DNA from: Arctopsyche grandis
Lineage: Eukaryota > Arthropoda > Insecta > Trichoptera > Hydropsychidae
Assembly (NCBI RefSeq): GCF_051622035.1
Contig: NC_135360.1
Location: 3,469,501 to 3,533,500 of the forward strand
Direction: 5' to 3'
DNA length: 64,000 bases
The notes beneath the pieces were generated by a model, which worked only from the letters and a program-made list of their open reading frames with translations, had not been told where the DNA came from and did not search any database. The position numbers and the translations under genes are program-made. Shown here piece after piece: positions 1 through 10,006 of this stretch. Position 1 is the stretch's first letter. Each line of letters begins with the position of its first letter.

Positions 1-640
1 ATTTATATGTAGTATGCCCATTGCAAAAAGTGCCGTCATGAAATATAATGTTTATTAAACTGAAAAGATAGTGTATATAACCGTTTCATTAAGTTTTCGT
101 GCAAAATATTGACATTTATATTTAGTTGAATTTAAAATATACACAAATATGTATATGCAAATGTGATGCCCAAAATTTGTTTGTGGTTTTGTTCGTTATA
201 CAAATCACTAGTTTTCAATTTCGAACCAAATTTGATATTCTACATGTCTCATCGTACTCTAGCTTAGCCAGAATATAACTAATTCAACATGTGTATAATA
301 TCAAAGTATTTAAAAATTAGATTGTTATATAATGACTAAGAATGTAAATTACATTTTACATAAATATTATATAAAAAAATCTGTATCTGTATTTTTTATG
401 TATAGGAGTTTAAAAAAACTTCTTGTGTTTACAATGGTGTTTTTATTCACTACTAAATATGTACATCAGCATTGTATGATTTCATTTTAGTCTTCAATCC
501 CAAATGTCACCTTTAATATTAAGACCAAAACAATTACTGTATGCCTAATTCGTTGGCCTTTTAACTCGGGTTATTAAGTATAAGTGTTCATTAAAACGAT
601 TCTGTTATGTAGAGACATATGTACATAGATTGAATTTGAA
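1..640. other. AT-rich upstream region, no gene seen
   Basis: This stretch upstream of Cep135 is AT-rich, with no long open frame and no repeat I recognise. It probably holds the promoter and an untranslated first exon of Cep135, because a splice-acceptor-like site lies just before that gene's start codon. No TATA box or donor could be fixed. Confidence 0.4.
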
Positions 641-703
641 ATGCACTTTGGAATTGAGCTGATGTTGACTTGTTTAATCGGCCGTATCTTTCGCAGAGTC
701 AAG

Positions 704-3700
704 ATGGACGACAAATATCTGAAGTTGCGCAAGCAACTGAGCTATTTCGGATACACGCAAACCTTCCCCATGGATTGCATGCCATTGGTGGAGAATCTGA
801 CTTCGGACTTGCTGGAGACGACCAATAGTCTGCAGCATTACATGCAATTGTACAAAGAAGTCCTCCAACAGAGGGATACGCTGAAGGGAGCCGCCGAGCC
901 TTACAAATGCGACAACGCGAAATTGATCAAAGAAAACAACAAACTACACCTGGGATTGCTGCGATGCAAAGAAGATTTGACATTCAAAAGTAACGACGTA
1001 AAGTCGAAAATACGGAGGCTCGAGAGTGAGATAGATGTATTGAAAGAGCAGAATAAAAGTCTGCGGCTTCGAAATCAGGAGTATCAAATGAAGAGCATAT
1101 CGGCCGATACGATCAGCTCGGCGAGGAGGTCCGTCCTCGGCTGTGGCGCTAAAGACCCTTCCAAAGCGTGCTCGTCCTGTTATGAGTTGAAGCGTCGAAT
1201 GGATCAGCTCGTTAAAGAGTCGGCCGATTGTAAGAATGAGAGCGTGGAACTGTTTGAAAAGTTGGCCTTTTTGAAGTGCCAATTGGAACACAGAGACAGG
1301 GAGATCGAGAGGTTGAACTCTTTACTGCAGGGCGGTCGACCTTTGTCGGTGTTGAGGAAGGAGTGTCAGGCCGGAGACGACGAAAAGTTCGCAGAGATAG
1401 TCGATTTTGTGAAGAGTCTCGAGGCGGCCAATGAGAATCTGAGCGCGCAGCTGAAGGAGTCACTGTCGAAGCAGCATGAGGCTATGAGTCGAGCCGTGCA
1501 AATGGCTGACAAAAACGAGTTTCTCGCCAAGAAGCTGCAGGAGACGGATCAGAAAGCTCTAACAGCCGAAGCGGAGTGCAACGCACGTCTCAAGGAGAAG
1601 TGTGATCAGATCAATTCTCTGCAGAATAAGTTAAAAGCGGCCGTGGCCGAGAATGAAGACTTCGATCGAAAGTTAAAGGACTTGTCTAGTTCGCATTTCG
1701 GATATGAAGTCGATGTTGAAAGGAACTCGTGCGAAATTACCGCTCTGAAGACTTCGTATGATTCCGCCAAAGAAATGAATGAAAGTCTCCATCGCGAGAA
1801 TAAAAAGCTCAGCGAGATGAATCGCCGGCTTGAAGAGTTGCTCAAGTTAGACGAAGCTGCTAAATGTGAAGTGTGCGGCAAATTGAAATTAATCGCAGAG
1901 GATGCCGTCAAAACAAATCAAAACGTGTATTGCAAGTGCGAGAACATTTCTAAAGAGTCGTTGATCAAGTTGATCGAGAAAGAGCGAAAGTTCTATGAAA
2001 ATCACATCAACGAGATCAAAAGTAAACTGAATCGACAGAGCGAATTTGAATGTCACTGTAAAAACGCCTCGTCCGATCGATCAACGTTCGAAAAGTTGAA
2101 AGAGGAACGCGATTTCTATTCTAAAGAGTACCGAGCGCTCAAGGACAAAGTTCCAGGTGACAATTTTATCACTGAACTGCAGAACAAAATATGTACTTTA
2201 GAGCAGCATGTATTCTGTTTGGAGAAAGACAATAGAAACATGTCGGATAAGATTGCGACGCTGAGATCGGAGTTGGACGATTCTTCAGGGCACAAGCAAC
2301 ACAGATTCGAGACGACGGTGGTGGTGGATCGTTTGGAGAAGGATTTGACAACGGCTCGAGAAGACTTGAGGAAGATAGAGAGGGAACGGGATGCACTGTG
2401 TGACAAATTAAAAGCGGCGTCGAATCAGAGCTCCTATAGGGACGATTTACTGTCGAGGCGGATGCAGAGTGAAGAGGTCATCACTTCACAGAATTTGCGA
2501 CTTCAGCAGGAATGTAACAGTTTGAGGGAGAATCTGAAGATATCCGAGTCGGAATTTTTGCACGTTAAAACTTTATACAATCAAATTAAATCGCTACAGG
2601 TCGAAAGCGACAAAAATGTAGCGGACATGCAGAGGAAAGTAAACGAAGCTAGTAAGGAAATGCATGCGTTGAGGAACAATTTGAACGCTGTTGAAAAGAT
2701 GAAGGACGATTTGGAGTATGAGGTTAAATTGTTGAAAGCTGACAAAGCAGCCTTGAAAGATAATTTGACTCAGATTGACAGAGAACGCGACAACCTCGTA
2801 ATGGATGTTGACGACAAGACTGAAAAGGTCTCGTCATTGCAACATCTTATACGCAGCAAAGATACGGCCATAGAACTGTTAGAGAATAGAGTCACGGAGC
2901 TTAATCGAAAGCTTGAACTTACTGGCAACTTGAACGCTACCTTGGAGCATAAATTGCATGATGCTCAAACGTGCAGCGAATCTCTATCGCTAGAACTGGA
3001 TACCATTACGAAACAACGCGATAATGCTCTTATCGAGAATAGGAGATTGCAAAGCGACCTAGCGGCCATTACGGCCGACTTGCGCTCTGTTAAAAGAGAA
3101 TATGAAACTTCGCGGAAAGAAGTCGACGAGATGAAGCAGCAGTTGCAGCACTACGTGGATGAAGTGCGGCGTATTGAGGATATACTTAATAGAAAAGAGG
3201 CCGAGAGGACGGAAATGTTGGATCATTTCGCCAGCTTAAGCCACGAGGCAACTGTTCTTGAGACTAACAATCATTCGCTGGAGAATGCGGCAGCTACTAA
3301 AAACATCCAACTCCAAGCGGCTAGCGAGAAAGCTGCCGATCTAGAGCGGAAGCTCAAATCCAGAGAATCTATAGTCGAAATGCAAGAGGAGAAGATTTCA
3401 TCTTTGATGTATCAGATATCGGTGTTGGAAACTGATCTGATCAAACAAAAGGAGATAGCCAAGACATCGGAGCAGATGTTGAGTCGCACTCAAGAAATGT
3501 GCACAGCTTTGGAAAATCAAAAGAAGTCAATTCTGATCGGAATCGGCGAAACGGACGACGAAAGGAAAAATCTCGAATATAACTTAGAAGTATTGAACAG
3601 GGACAAGCGAAAGTTGGAAGAAAATTTGACGAAGGATAAAGCGACGATCGAGTCTTTGGAGATGTTGCTGGCCGAGAGCAGGCGGGAAGTAGTGGAGTTG

Positions 3701-3934
3701 AAGTTGTCTCTGCAGGATGCCGTGGAAGATGCTCGAAAGTTGAACAGGAAGGTCGATACTCTCCAGAGGCATTTAGATATAGTCGAGAGTCAGAGTTTGA
3801 GCAGTCGGCAGAGGACCGAAGAGGCCGCCAAGCATTTGCAAGATCTCCAGTTTCAAATGACCGACGAGAGGTATCAGAGAGTCAGGTCTCAAACTAAGGA
3901 AGTATCCAAATTGTATTCGACGGGAACTTTATGA
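704..3934 (+). CDS. Cep135: Centrosomal protein CEP135 (Bld10-like), single coding exon
   Basis: Large coiled-coil protein of the centriole. In the known family it helps build the cartwheel and link it to the microtubule wall. The first ~95 residues match the CEP135 N-terminal signature: an opening like DDKYLKLRKQLSYFGYTQT, then a CxPLVENLxSDLLxTT stretch and an EPYKxxNAKLIKENNxLHL stretch, the conserved microtubule-binding end. The rest is long heptad-type coiled coil with a few Cys pairs. I start at the ATG at 704 (1,076 aa) rather than the in-frame ATG at 641, because the CEP135 homology begins there and a splice-acceptor-like TTTCGCAG ends at 696. The coding part has no intron, unusual for a gene this long. 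An AATAAA lies at 4057. Tmem170 converges from the other strand. Identification is from family knowledge by eye. Confidence 0.9.
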   Translation: MDDKYLKLRKQLSYFGYTQTFPMDCMPLVENLTSDLLETTNSLQHYMQLYKEVLQQRDTLKGAAEPYKCDNAKLIKENNKLHLGLLRCKEDLTFKSNDVKSKIRRLESEIDVLKEQNKSLRLRNQEYQMKSISADTISSARRSVLGCGAKDPSKACSSCYELKRRMDQLVKESADCKNESVELFEKLAFLKCQLEHRDREIERLNSLLQGGRPLSVLRKECQAGDDEKFAEIVDFVKSLEAANENLSAQLKESLSKQHEAMSRAVQMADKNEFLAKKLQETDQKALTAEAECNARLKEKCDQINSLQNKLKAAVAENEDFDRKLKDLSSSHFGYEVDVERNSCEITALKTSYDSAKEMNESLHRENKKLSEMNRRLEELLKLDEAAKCEVCGKLKLIAEDAVKTNQNVYCKCENISKESLIKLIEKERKFYENHINEIKSKLNRQSEFECHCKNASSDRSTFEKLKEERDFYSKEYRALKDKVPGDNFITELQNKICTLEQHVFCLEKDNRNMSDKIATLRSELDDSSGHKQHRFETTVVVDRLEKDLTTAREDLRKIERERDALCDKLKAASNQSSYRDDLLSRRMQSEEVITSQNLRLQQECNSLRENLKISESEFLHVKTLYNQIKSLQVESDKNVADMQRKVNEASKEMHALRNNLNAVEKMKDDLEYEVKLLKADKAALKDNLTQIDRERDNLVMDVDDKTEKVSSLQHLIRSKDTAIELLENRVTELNRKLELTGNLNATLEHKLHDAQTCSESLSLELDTITKQRDNALIENRRLQSDLAAITADLRSVKREYETSRKEVDEMKQQLQHYVDEVRRIEDILNRKEAERTEMLDHFASLSHEATVLETNNHSLENAAATKNIQLQAASEKAADLERKLKSRESIVEMQEEKISSLMYQISVLETDLIKQKEIAKTSEQMLSRTQEMCTALENQKKSILIGIGETDDERKNLEYNLEVLNRDKRKLEENLTKDKATIESLEMLLAESRREVVELKLSLQDAVEDARKLNRKVDTLQRHLDIVESQSLSSRQRTEEAAKHLQDLQFQMTDERYQRVRSQTKEVSKLYSTGTL

Positions 3935-4683
3935 TAGGTTTTGGGGATTGACGGAAATTTGTAGTAGTGCAATGTATAAAATATAAATGTATGAATGTAT
4001 TATTAAGTATGTTTTATCATGTCGGTAGTATGAATATGAATTGAATTCACTTGGTAAATAAATTATTGCTGATATTCTTATTTTATATTATATTATGTAT
4101 TTAAATCTCACCAATCTGACCCGAGTGCTATGCCACTTTAGTAATGGTAATAATAAATCTGTAGATTTTGTCAAAAGCTCAGCCATGATGCTGTTATACT
4201 AACTTTTAATTTTCTTATCTGGAATTATAGGTAAATGTAGGATTATTTTATCGTATAATAAGGTTTTATTAGTATTGAACTTATATATAATGCCGACGAC
4301 TTCAATTATGTTTGTATGTAAATTCAATCTCGGAAGAAAATTTATATATTTTATTGATTTTTTTTCAATTAACAAAACAGAATTTTTAAAATGTATTTTA
4401 TTATTTAAAAAATAATATTTAACAGAATTATAGTAATAACAATAATAATAAATAATTGTGCTTCGATTTACAAAATAATATTCATTGCAAAAGAAGGCGA
4501 AAATGGGAAATGAACATTTGAACATTCGGGAAAATACAGTCGATAAAAACTATTCCTATTTTATCTTCGTAAAAAGTTTATTTCGGTATGCTTCGAGATC
4601 AGCAGATGTCACTAGTAAATGACAAAAATGAATCACCTATGACACATTGTTTACACTCGATCTGACAGGAATTGAGAATGAAT
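3935..4683. other. Convergent 3' regions of Cep135 and Tmem170
   Basis: This AT-rich stretch lies between two converging genes. An AATAAA on the plus strand at 4057-4062 fits the Cep135 poly(A) signal. A minus-strand open frame at 4199-4525 is rich in F, I, Y and N, has no recognisable motif, and is judged to be chance within AT-rich UTR. Confidence 0.5.
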
Positions 4684-5082
4684 TCAAAGCGTGGCTAAGA
4701 TTCTGGTGAATCCGATGCAAGCCGAGGTGGCTGTCTGGCCTATGCCCCAGAGCATGGCATAAATGGGAGCCATGTGCAGCTCGGAAGCCCTGTAGACGAA
4801 GGCCACGGCGGCACTGCTGAGGACTCCGGAGGTGCTCGGGACAGCGATGCCCATCAGCAGGATGAATATGGGGAAGAATTTTCCGAACTTGTGTTTGCGG
4901 AGTGTAGCGAACGATATCAGCGCAGCGCACGTGTGCACGAATATGGAGGAGAACAGGGACCAGAGGAATACTTGATACCACATCTCGGCGAAGGTGTTGA
5001 GCGGATCTGCCGGAGACAGGCTGATCACATCGGCTATCGTGTCCAGCTCCGACGTGTGAAACTCCGACAGCATGCTATACAT
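4684..5082 (-). CDS. Tmem170: Transmembrane protein 170 (TMEM170) homologue, single exon
   Basis: A 132-aa protein of the TMEM170 family. These are small integral membrane proteins that, in vertebrates, shape ER sheets and the nuclear envelope. It carries the family landmarks in order: FxEMWYxVFLW (residues 31-41), TLRxHKFGxF (60-69), ILLMGIxxPxTxGxLxSAAxAxVYRAS (74-100) and the invariant C-terminus FxRILATL (125-132). Three hydrophobic segments fall at about 36-60, 70-95 and 105-130. Its length fits the family (about 120-145 aa). The N-terminal 30 residues are acidic and not conserved. It is tail-to-tail with Cep135 and intronless here. The start is the first ATG; a second ATG three codons on is also possible. 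Confidence 0.9.
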   Translation of the reverse strand: MYSMLSEFHTSELDTIADVISLSPADPLNTFAEMWYQVFLWSLFSSIFVHTCAALISFATLRKHKFGKFFPIFILLMGIAVPSTSGVLSSAAVAFVYRASELHMAPIYAMLWGIGQTATSACIGFTRILATL

Positions 5083-5322
5083 CGTGGCCGCTCTTCTATC
5101 CTCCTAACGATTGATCAATCACATTTCGGTACGTTTGACAACTACATGTATTGATAAAACATCAGCTGTCAAATAGTTTGGCCGTAATCTCCGTCTTTAC
5201 GACCCAGAATACTATTCCAGATCGCATATTCTCGTAAATGATACGAGAATCACCACTCATATACACCTCTCACTCATGCACATAGTGAGAGAGTGAGATG
5301 CGTTATATGCGTTTCCGCTATT
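5083..5322. promoter_or_regulatory. Upstream region of Tmem170 with a short perfect hairpin
   Basis: These 240 bp lie just upstream of Tmem170 (minus strand) and presumably hold its promoter. At about 5228-5250 there is a 9-bp inverted repeat, ATTCTCGTA, spaced by 5 bases. No TATA box is clear. The right edge is the target duplication of the transposon at 5331. Confidence 0.3.
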
Positions 5323-5884
5323 CACCAACAGTGTCACGACAAATCACTCGCGGACTTCACACTCAACGGCGTTACGCCCGCGAAATTTCACTCATGTGAC
5401 AACTGGTTCACGGACAATCACAGATAAATCACTCACGAGAAAAATCACTCAAGTGACATTTCGCTCACGGAATTATTAAAATAGCGTACAAAAACGTTAT
5501 TTTTTTACACAATAATTATTCCAAAACTCAACGTATCGTGACTAATTTATACGCTATCCTATCACAGATAAATAAATAAAATATATACAAACCAGTTTAA
5601 TCTCAATTTATTCACAAAGTACAGATTATGAGAATTTTTTAATTCTTCATATTAATAAGGATTTTCGTTCAGTTACAATTATTTTTTTAATTGGTGTTAA
5701 TTTTAAATTATTTTATATGAAAAATAACAACGGGACTATGTATTATAATATTATCTTTTTGTAGTTAATATATGTTCAATTCACCATCCAAGATTTCGTT
5801 TTATTTTTAATTATTATATTATTATATACTATTATAAAACGATTGTAAGGTTTTTGAATTATGTAAATAGAATACAATAAAATC

Positions 5885-5885
<1 letters not shown>

Positions 5886-5960
<75 letters not shown>
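5886..5960. repeat. (TA)n microsatellite
   Basis: About 37 TA dinucleotides in a row, directly abutting the half MITE at 5960. Six-frame reading gives an IYIYIY peptide that is meaningless. Confidence 0.95.
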
Positions 5961-5961
<1 letters not shown>

Positions 5962-6158
5962 GCGCGCGCAGAATACGGGAGGAAAAGCCTGTTCCTCTTG
6001 TTCCTGTTGTATCCTGCTCGCGCAAATTAAGTGGGTATGTACGACGGGGGGAGAGACCTTTTTTTATCTTTCGACTTAAGATCTTTCGATTTTCGATGTT
6101 TGCCTTCCGATATTTGCGTTTTCGGGCGTTTCACTTTCGGTCCCGTGAGGTAGACCCG
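5960..6158. mobile_element. MITE family A, right half only
   Basis: Half copy of the family whose full copies lie at 10755-11147 and 40888-41266. It keeps the internal GCGCGCAGAATACGGGAGG block and the right TIR ending CCGTGAGGTAGACCC. The left half is missing and replaced by the TA microsatellite. Confidence 0.8.
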
Positions 6159-6527
6159 TTAATTAGTTACAATACGTTTAATTGAGTTTTACAATAATTA
6201 TTGTGTAAAAAAAATAACGTTTTTGTACGCTATTTTAATAATTCCGTGAGCGAAATGTCGTGTGAGTTGTTTTTCCCGTGAGTCTATTGTCGCGTGAGTG
6301 ATTTGTCGGTGAATTTCGTGCGCGTAACGCCGTTGAGTGTAAAGTCCGTGAGTGATTTTTCGCGGACACCACCAACAGGCGTTCTAGTGGCGCGCTGTCG
6401 GTCATTTGACATGCCAACAGACGAATTGAATCACTATCTCAGTGCGTGCACGATTGGGAGAGAAACTCTTTTTATTTTATTCTGTCGTTACTCTACATAG
6501 TACGTGTTCGTTCTCATCGGCCTCAAC

Positions 6528-7910
6528 ATGGCCAAATTTCCTGACAAATATAGGCATAAGGTGGATTCGATCTCAGACGATGGCTTGTCGATGAAGCTCT
6601 TCGCTGAAATCCACGACATTGACAATTGTGTCGAATGGGTTACTTTGTATGGCCAACTAACGAACTCCAGGTGGATTGTATCCCGGTCGAAAGACGATGG
6701 CGGAAAATACGTATGCAGGTAAGTTCCTATCATCTATGTACATATATACAAATGTTAGCGTTACTTAGTTATGCCTTTTTTTGAAGAAACATTTTTTTTT
6801 CTTACAGAAAACACTATAAATGCCAATTCAGCAGTAGAAATAAAAAATTGAAAAAGAAAAATTTTGACTGTTCAGCGTCTATTAACATTATAGTGAAATA
6901 TACTAACAAAATGACTAGATATCGATACCAACACGTGAAGGTAAAAAATACATAATATTTAATACTTCTATTTAAAAAAATGAATTTATATATTACTTTT
7001 TTGTTTATTTTAGGATAATTTGCCTGCCATAATAACCATTAATTTACAACATTCCCATGATACCGAGAGTGCTGAAGTTCTTACTTCGTTAGCTCCGTCT
7101 TCTGCCACATTTGATAGATTTCAAGGCTATTTTGACAGAAAAATGGGTGTGGCGAAAGCAATTCGAGAGCATGCTGCATTTCTTAAAGAAGAATTTGGGG
7201 ATGTTGATAAATTAATGGTCAACGGAATCTTCAATCCGAAACCAAGGATGGTCGCCCATTGGTATGAGAGGTGGAGGAAAAAACATTTGAGCGATACAAC
7301 TGCAGTATTACCGTTGGGCGACAAGGCTGATACTGCGGAGTATTATAATGCATTTGAAAACAATCCTAATTCAGAACAGCTTTCATTTTCATCTTCAACT
7401 AGCATTCAACAGCCTTTGTCTTCGTCTTCCACTACCGTTCAGCAGTCTTCATCTTCCACTACTGTTCAACAGCCTTCGTCTCCATCTTCCACTACCAATC
7501 AGCAGTCTTTGTCTTCATATTTCACTACCATTCAACAGCCTTTAACCTCAAGTATTCTTATCGAACAGCTTCCTTCCACTTCAGAATGTATTCACAATGT
7601 TATTGCCCCTGTACAGGATTATCGGGGATATTTGAATTCGTTCCGCGAAGCTGCTGATAAACTATTAAATAACTTACCAATGTATTATGGTAAAAAAATT
7701 ATATCTGAAATTGAAAAATGCAAAAATCCATCAGATTACATGGCAATAGCAGATTGCTTTTCAGAAAGAAAACTAATTAGAAAGCACTATAGAGCCCCAA
7801 TAAACGTTCAACCAAGGGCAGTTAGCAAGAGGCGATCAGGCTTTACTAGAAATATCAAAATATTAACTTCTAGACGCCCCCGCATTGGTGGGTGTTCAAA
7901 AGAAGACTAA
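6528..7910 (+). CDS. Mutator/Phantom-transposase-derived protein with zinc-finger N-terminus, no DDE core; three exons
   Basis: Exons read as 6528-6718, 6808-6940 and 7014-7910, with clean sites (CAG|GTAAGT, TTACAG, AAG|GTAAAA, TTTTAG) and a continuous frame of 406 aa; an upstream ATG at 6504 would add 8 aa. Exons 1-2 carry a WRKY/FLYWCH-like zinc-finger layout: C in YVCRKHYKC, then C in NFDCSAS, then HSH in LQHSHD. Exon 3 continues with the FNPKPRMVAHWYERWRKKH region seen in arthropod Phantom/MULE-type proteins, then a Ser/Gln-rich repeat (about residues 225-295). It ends in the basic tail INVQPRAVSKRRSGFTR. From memory, full transposases have a DDE domain and SWIM finger between these parts; here they are absent. 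It may be a spliced deletion derivative or a co-opted DNA-binding gene. A decayed relative lies at 16834. Confidence 0.65.
7380..7560 (+). repeat. Ser/Gln-coding minisatellite inside exon 3 of the Phantom-derived gene
   Basis: Imperfect in-frame repeats of roughly 24-36 bp (core TCTTCCACTACCGTTCAGCAG) encode SSSTTVQQ-type units about five times. They replace what should be the catalytic region in a full transposase. Unit length stays a multiple of three. Confidence 0.75.
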
Positions 7911-8660
7911 ATTTGACTGAAAATTTATCATTAAATCTACCCAACGGTATGCAATATTAATTTCAGTTAATTTAAATTCAGTATATTGAATTATACTACT
8001 GCTTATTTCGACTGTAATATATTTTTAAGTATAAGTGGATGGCATTTAAAAATAAAAATAATGGTGGCCGTCTGGTAACTTTTGCATGCGGTTCAATATT
8101 TTCTAGCTAAGCCACTGTTAACAACAATCTTTTGTAAATAATTTCCTTTCATGCAGTCGGACATATTGTATATTTTAAAGTTTTATTTTTAAATCCAATT
8201 CCCAGGATTCGAAATAAGTATTCCCTGGTCAGAAATCTCAACACTAAAATGTTAAATAATCTTAAAGGAAGAATTAAAACATTGAACTTAATATATTTAG
8301 TATTTATTAAAAATTATATTTAGTTTATTAACATATATAGGTTCTTTATTTTCAAATGTGTGTGGATTTTATAATTGTGTTAAACAAGCGATAGCAATTT
8401 GAAGTTTTTTTACTGGAAAAATTGTAATTAACTACAATTTTCCTTAAAGTTGTACTTTTTAATTACATAATATTGTATCAAAAGATTCAATTTTACGTGT
8501 AGATGTACAATGAGTAGGCTTTTACTTTATTTTATTTATTGTTACTATTTCAGCTTATCGTTGAATTGACTTTACTTACAAATATAGTATGTGACGAAAA
8601 TTTATTAAGAAAATCGATTCTATTTGAAAATAATTGCACTATTTTATATATTATAAGGTT
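7911..8660. other. Intergenic AT-rich stretch
   Basis: No gene was seen. A short block at about 8065-8125 (TTTTGCATGCGGTTCAAT, TTTCTAGCTA) recurs near 49440-49475, so it is a remnant of some dispersed repeat. The rest is unremarkable AT-rich DNA. Confidence 0.4.
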
Positions 8661-8890
8661 CCCGGAAAGATGCACTAAATTGCACTGAATAGTAGTGCAT
8701 TTTCGAGAAGTTCATCATTTCCAAAGGCGCTCGAAAATAACTTACGCAATAGAATTCCACAAAAAAAGGTTAGCACCGTCGGAGATAACATACAAATACT
8801 CCTTGACGCTTTTTTGTAGAATTCCATTGCGTTAGTTATCTTTGAGCATCTTTGAAAGTTTGGATGTCTCGAGAGTGCATTTTTCCGGTC
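8661..8890. mobile_element. Imperfect foldback MITE, about 230 bp
   Basis: Left arm starting CCCGGAAAGATGCAC and right arm ending GTGCATTTTTCCGG pair imperfectly over about 100 bp; both carry ACGCAAT(A/G)GAATTC near the centre. No target duplication is clear. Non-coding. Confidence 0.6.
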
Positions 8891-8902
8891 AACATATTAT
8901 TA

Positions 8903-9590
8903 ATGTTACAGTGAAACTATAATTTCACTGAAGTTTCAGAGAAATCATATCCAATTACAACTTCACTGAGTATAGTTACATTTTCACCAACGAAATTACA
9001 CATTCACTGCCCTGATTAGTGAAATTATAATGTTTGACAGTGGAATGATACTGAAATACAAACTAAAGTGTCCGAGTCAGTAAAATCTGGGAGTTTTCCG
9101 TTGGAAAAACCAAAATATCATATCCTCCCAAAGCAAACACGCCATAATGCCTAAGAAATCAATACTTATTTATTAAAGGTTAGGTTAGGATTGGTAGTAC
9201 GATGTGCACTATTGCATGGTGCATTGGAAAATGGACTACTAGTCATATGTGAACCAGTCACAGGACAACCGGTCGCTCTAGATCGGTCACACGTGAACAC
9301 CCGTCACACTAAAACTGGTCACACCCTAAAATCGGTCACGAGAAAACTGATTTTATAGTGTGACCAGTTTTAGTGTGACGGATGATCACGTGTGACCGAT
9401 CTAGAGCGACCGGTTTTCGTGTGACCGGTTCACATTTGACTAGTAATCACCGAACCGGTGCATTAGCGTTTGAATTACAAATTCACTGACATTAAGAAGT
9501 AAAATTGTAATTCTATTGTTACATACGTACTCACTATCTGAGACAGTGGATTTATAATTCCACTGACAATAAAAATTTTACTGTAACATG
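8903..9590. mobile_element. ACAGTGAAA-type MITE split by a nested foldback element
   Basis: The ends read ATGTTACAGTGAAA (left) and TTTTACTGTAACAT (right). The interior is rich in TTTCACTG/CAGTGAAA words. It is interrupted at 9226-9456 by the palindromic element described separately. A related copy with the same ends is at 56913-57216. Boundaries are approximate. Confidence 0.5.
9226..9456. mobile_element. Palindromic MITE, GGTTCGGTGATTA family, 8-bp TSD
   Basis: 231-bp near-palindrome flanked by a perfect duplication GGTGCATT (9218-9225, 9457-9464). Arms of about 95 bp carry repeated GGTCACA/CGGTCAC words and ATCGGTCACACGTGA. The tip GGTTCGGTGATTACTAGTCA matches the tips of the elements at 50632 and 52097, though their interiors differ. 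Confidence 0.75.
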
Positions 9591-10006
9591 GGTAAATTTT
9601 GAAAAGAAATACTACATATATAATATGTACTATATATAATATTTTGTAAATAGATCTTTTATTTATGCACTTCATAACTTTCACTACATTTTCGAAAGTG
9701 ATGATTCAGTTTCACTATCAAACAAATAAAATAATAATAATCTGTTTTGACTCAATTTCGTTTAATATTTGCCGGAACACCATCAACCCAATCTAGTCGA
9801 CCGTTTCCGACAATAATTGTAAATACATTTTCACTTTTGCCCCTGTCTTCTCTCACGGGTTCTACACTTTTGTATTTTGAATACAAACTTCTATTTGTCC
9901 TTTCGACACTGGGAGAAATAGTAATGTAAGATGGACTAGCATTGGGCGAGGCGATAATTTTTCGTTCTGGTTGCACTTTGTTCAACTTCTCCTGGCGCTA
10001 TAAATG

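Larger units (their letters stand above)
5331..6369. mobile_element. Non-autonomous TIR element, 8-bp TSD, with inserted microsatellite and half MITE
   Basis: Inverted arms of about 185 bp (5331-5520 and 6185-6369) are flanked by a perfect 8-bp duplication CACCAACA at 5323-5330 and 6370-6377. An 8-bp duplication suits hAT-like elements, but the tip GTGTC is not a classic hAT end. The arms carry many TCACTC/TCACGG words. The middle holds a TA microsatellite (about 5886-5960) and half of another MITE family (5960-6158), so it was invaded after insertion. No transposase frame is present. Confidence 0.75.

Noticed and set aside
9176-9190. TTAGG telomere-like words (also 52888, 57085)
   Set aside because: Only two or three units in AT-rich DNA; not an interstitial telomere tract.
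9752-9985. Possible extra C-terminal exon of the tetraspanin
   Set aside because: The tetraspanin frame already ends in a normal short tail at 10007, and no acceptor links this frame to it.
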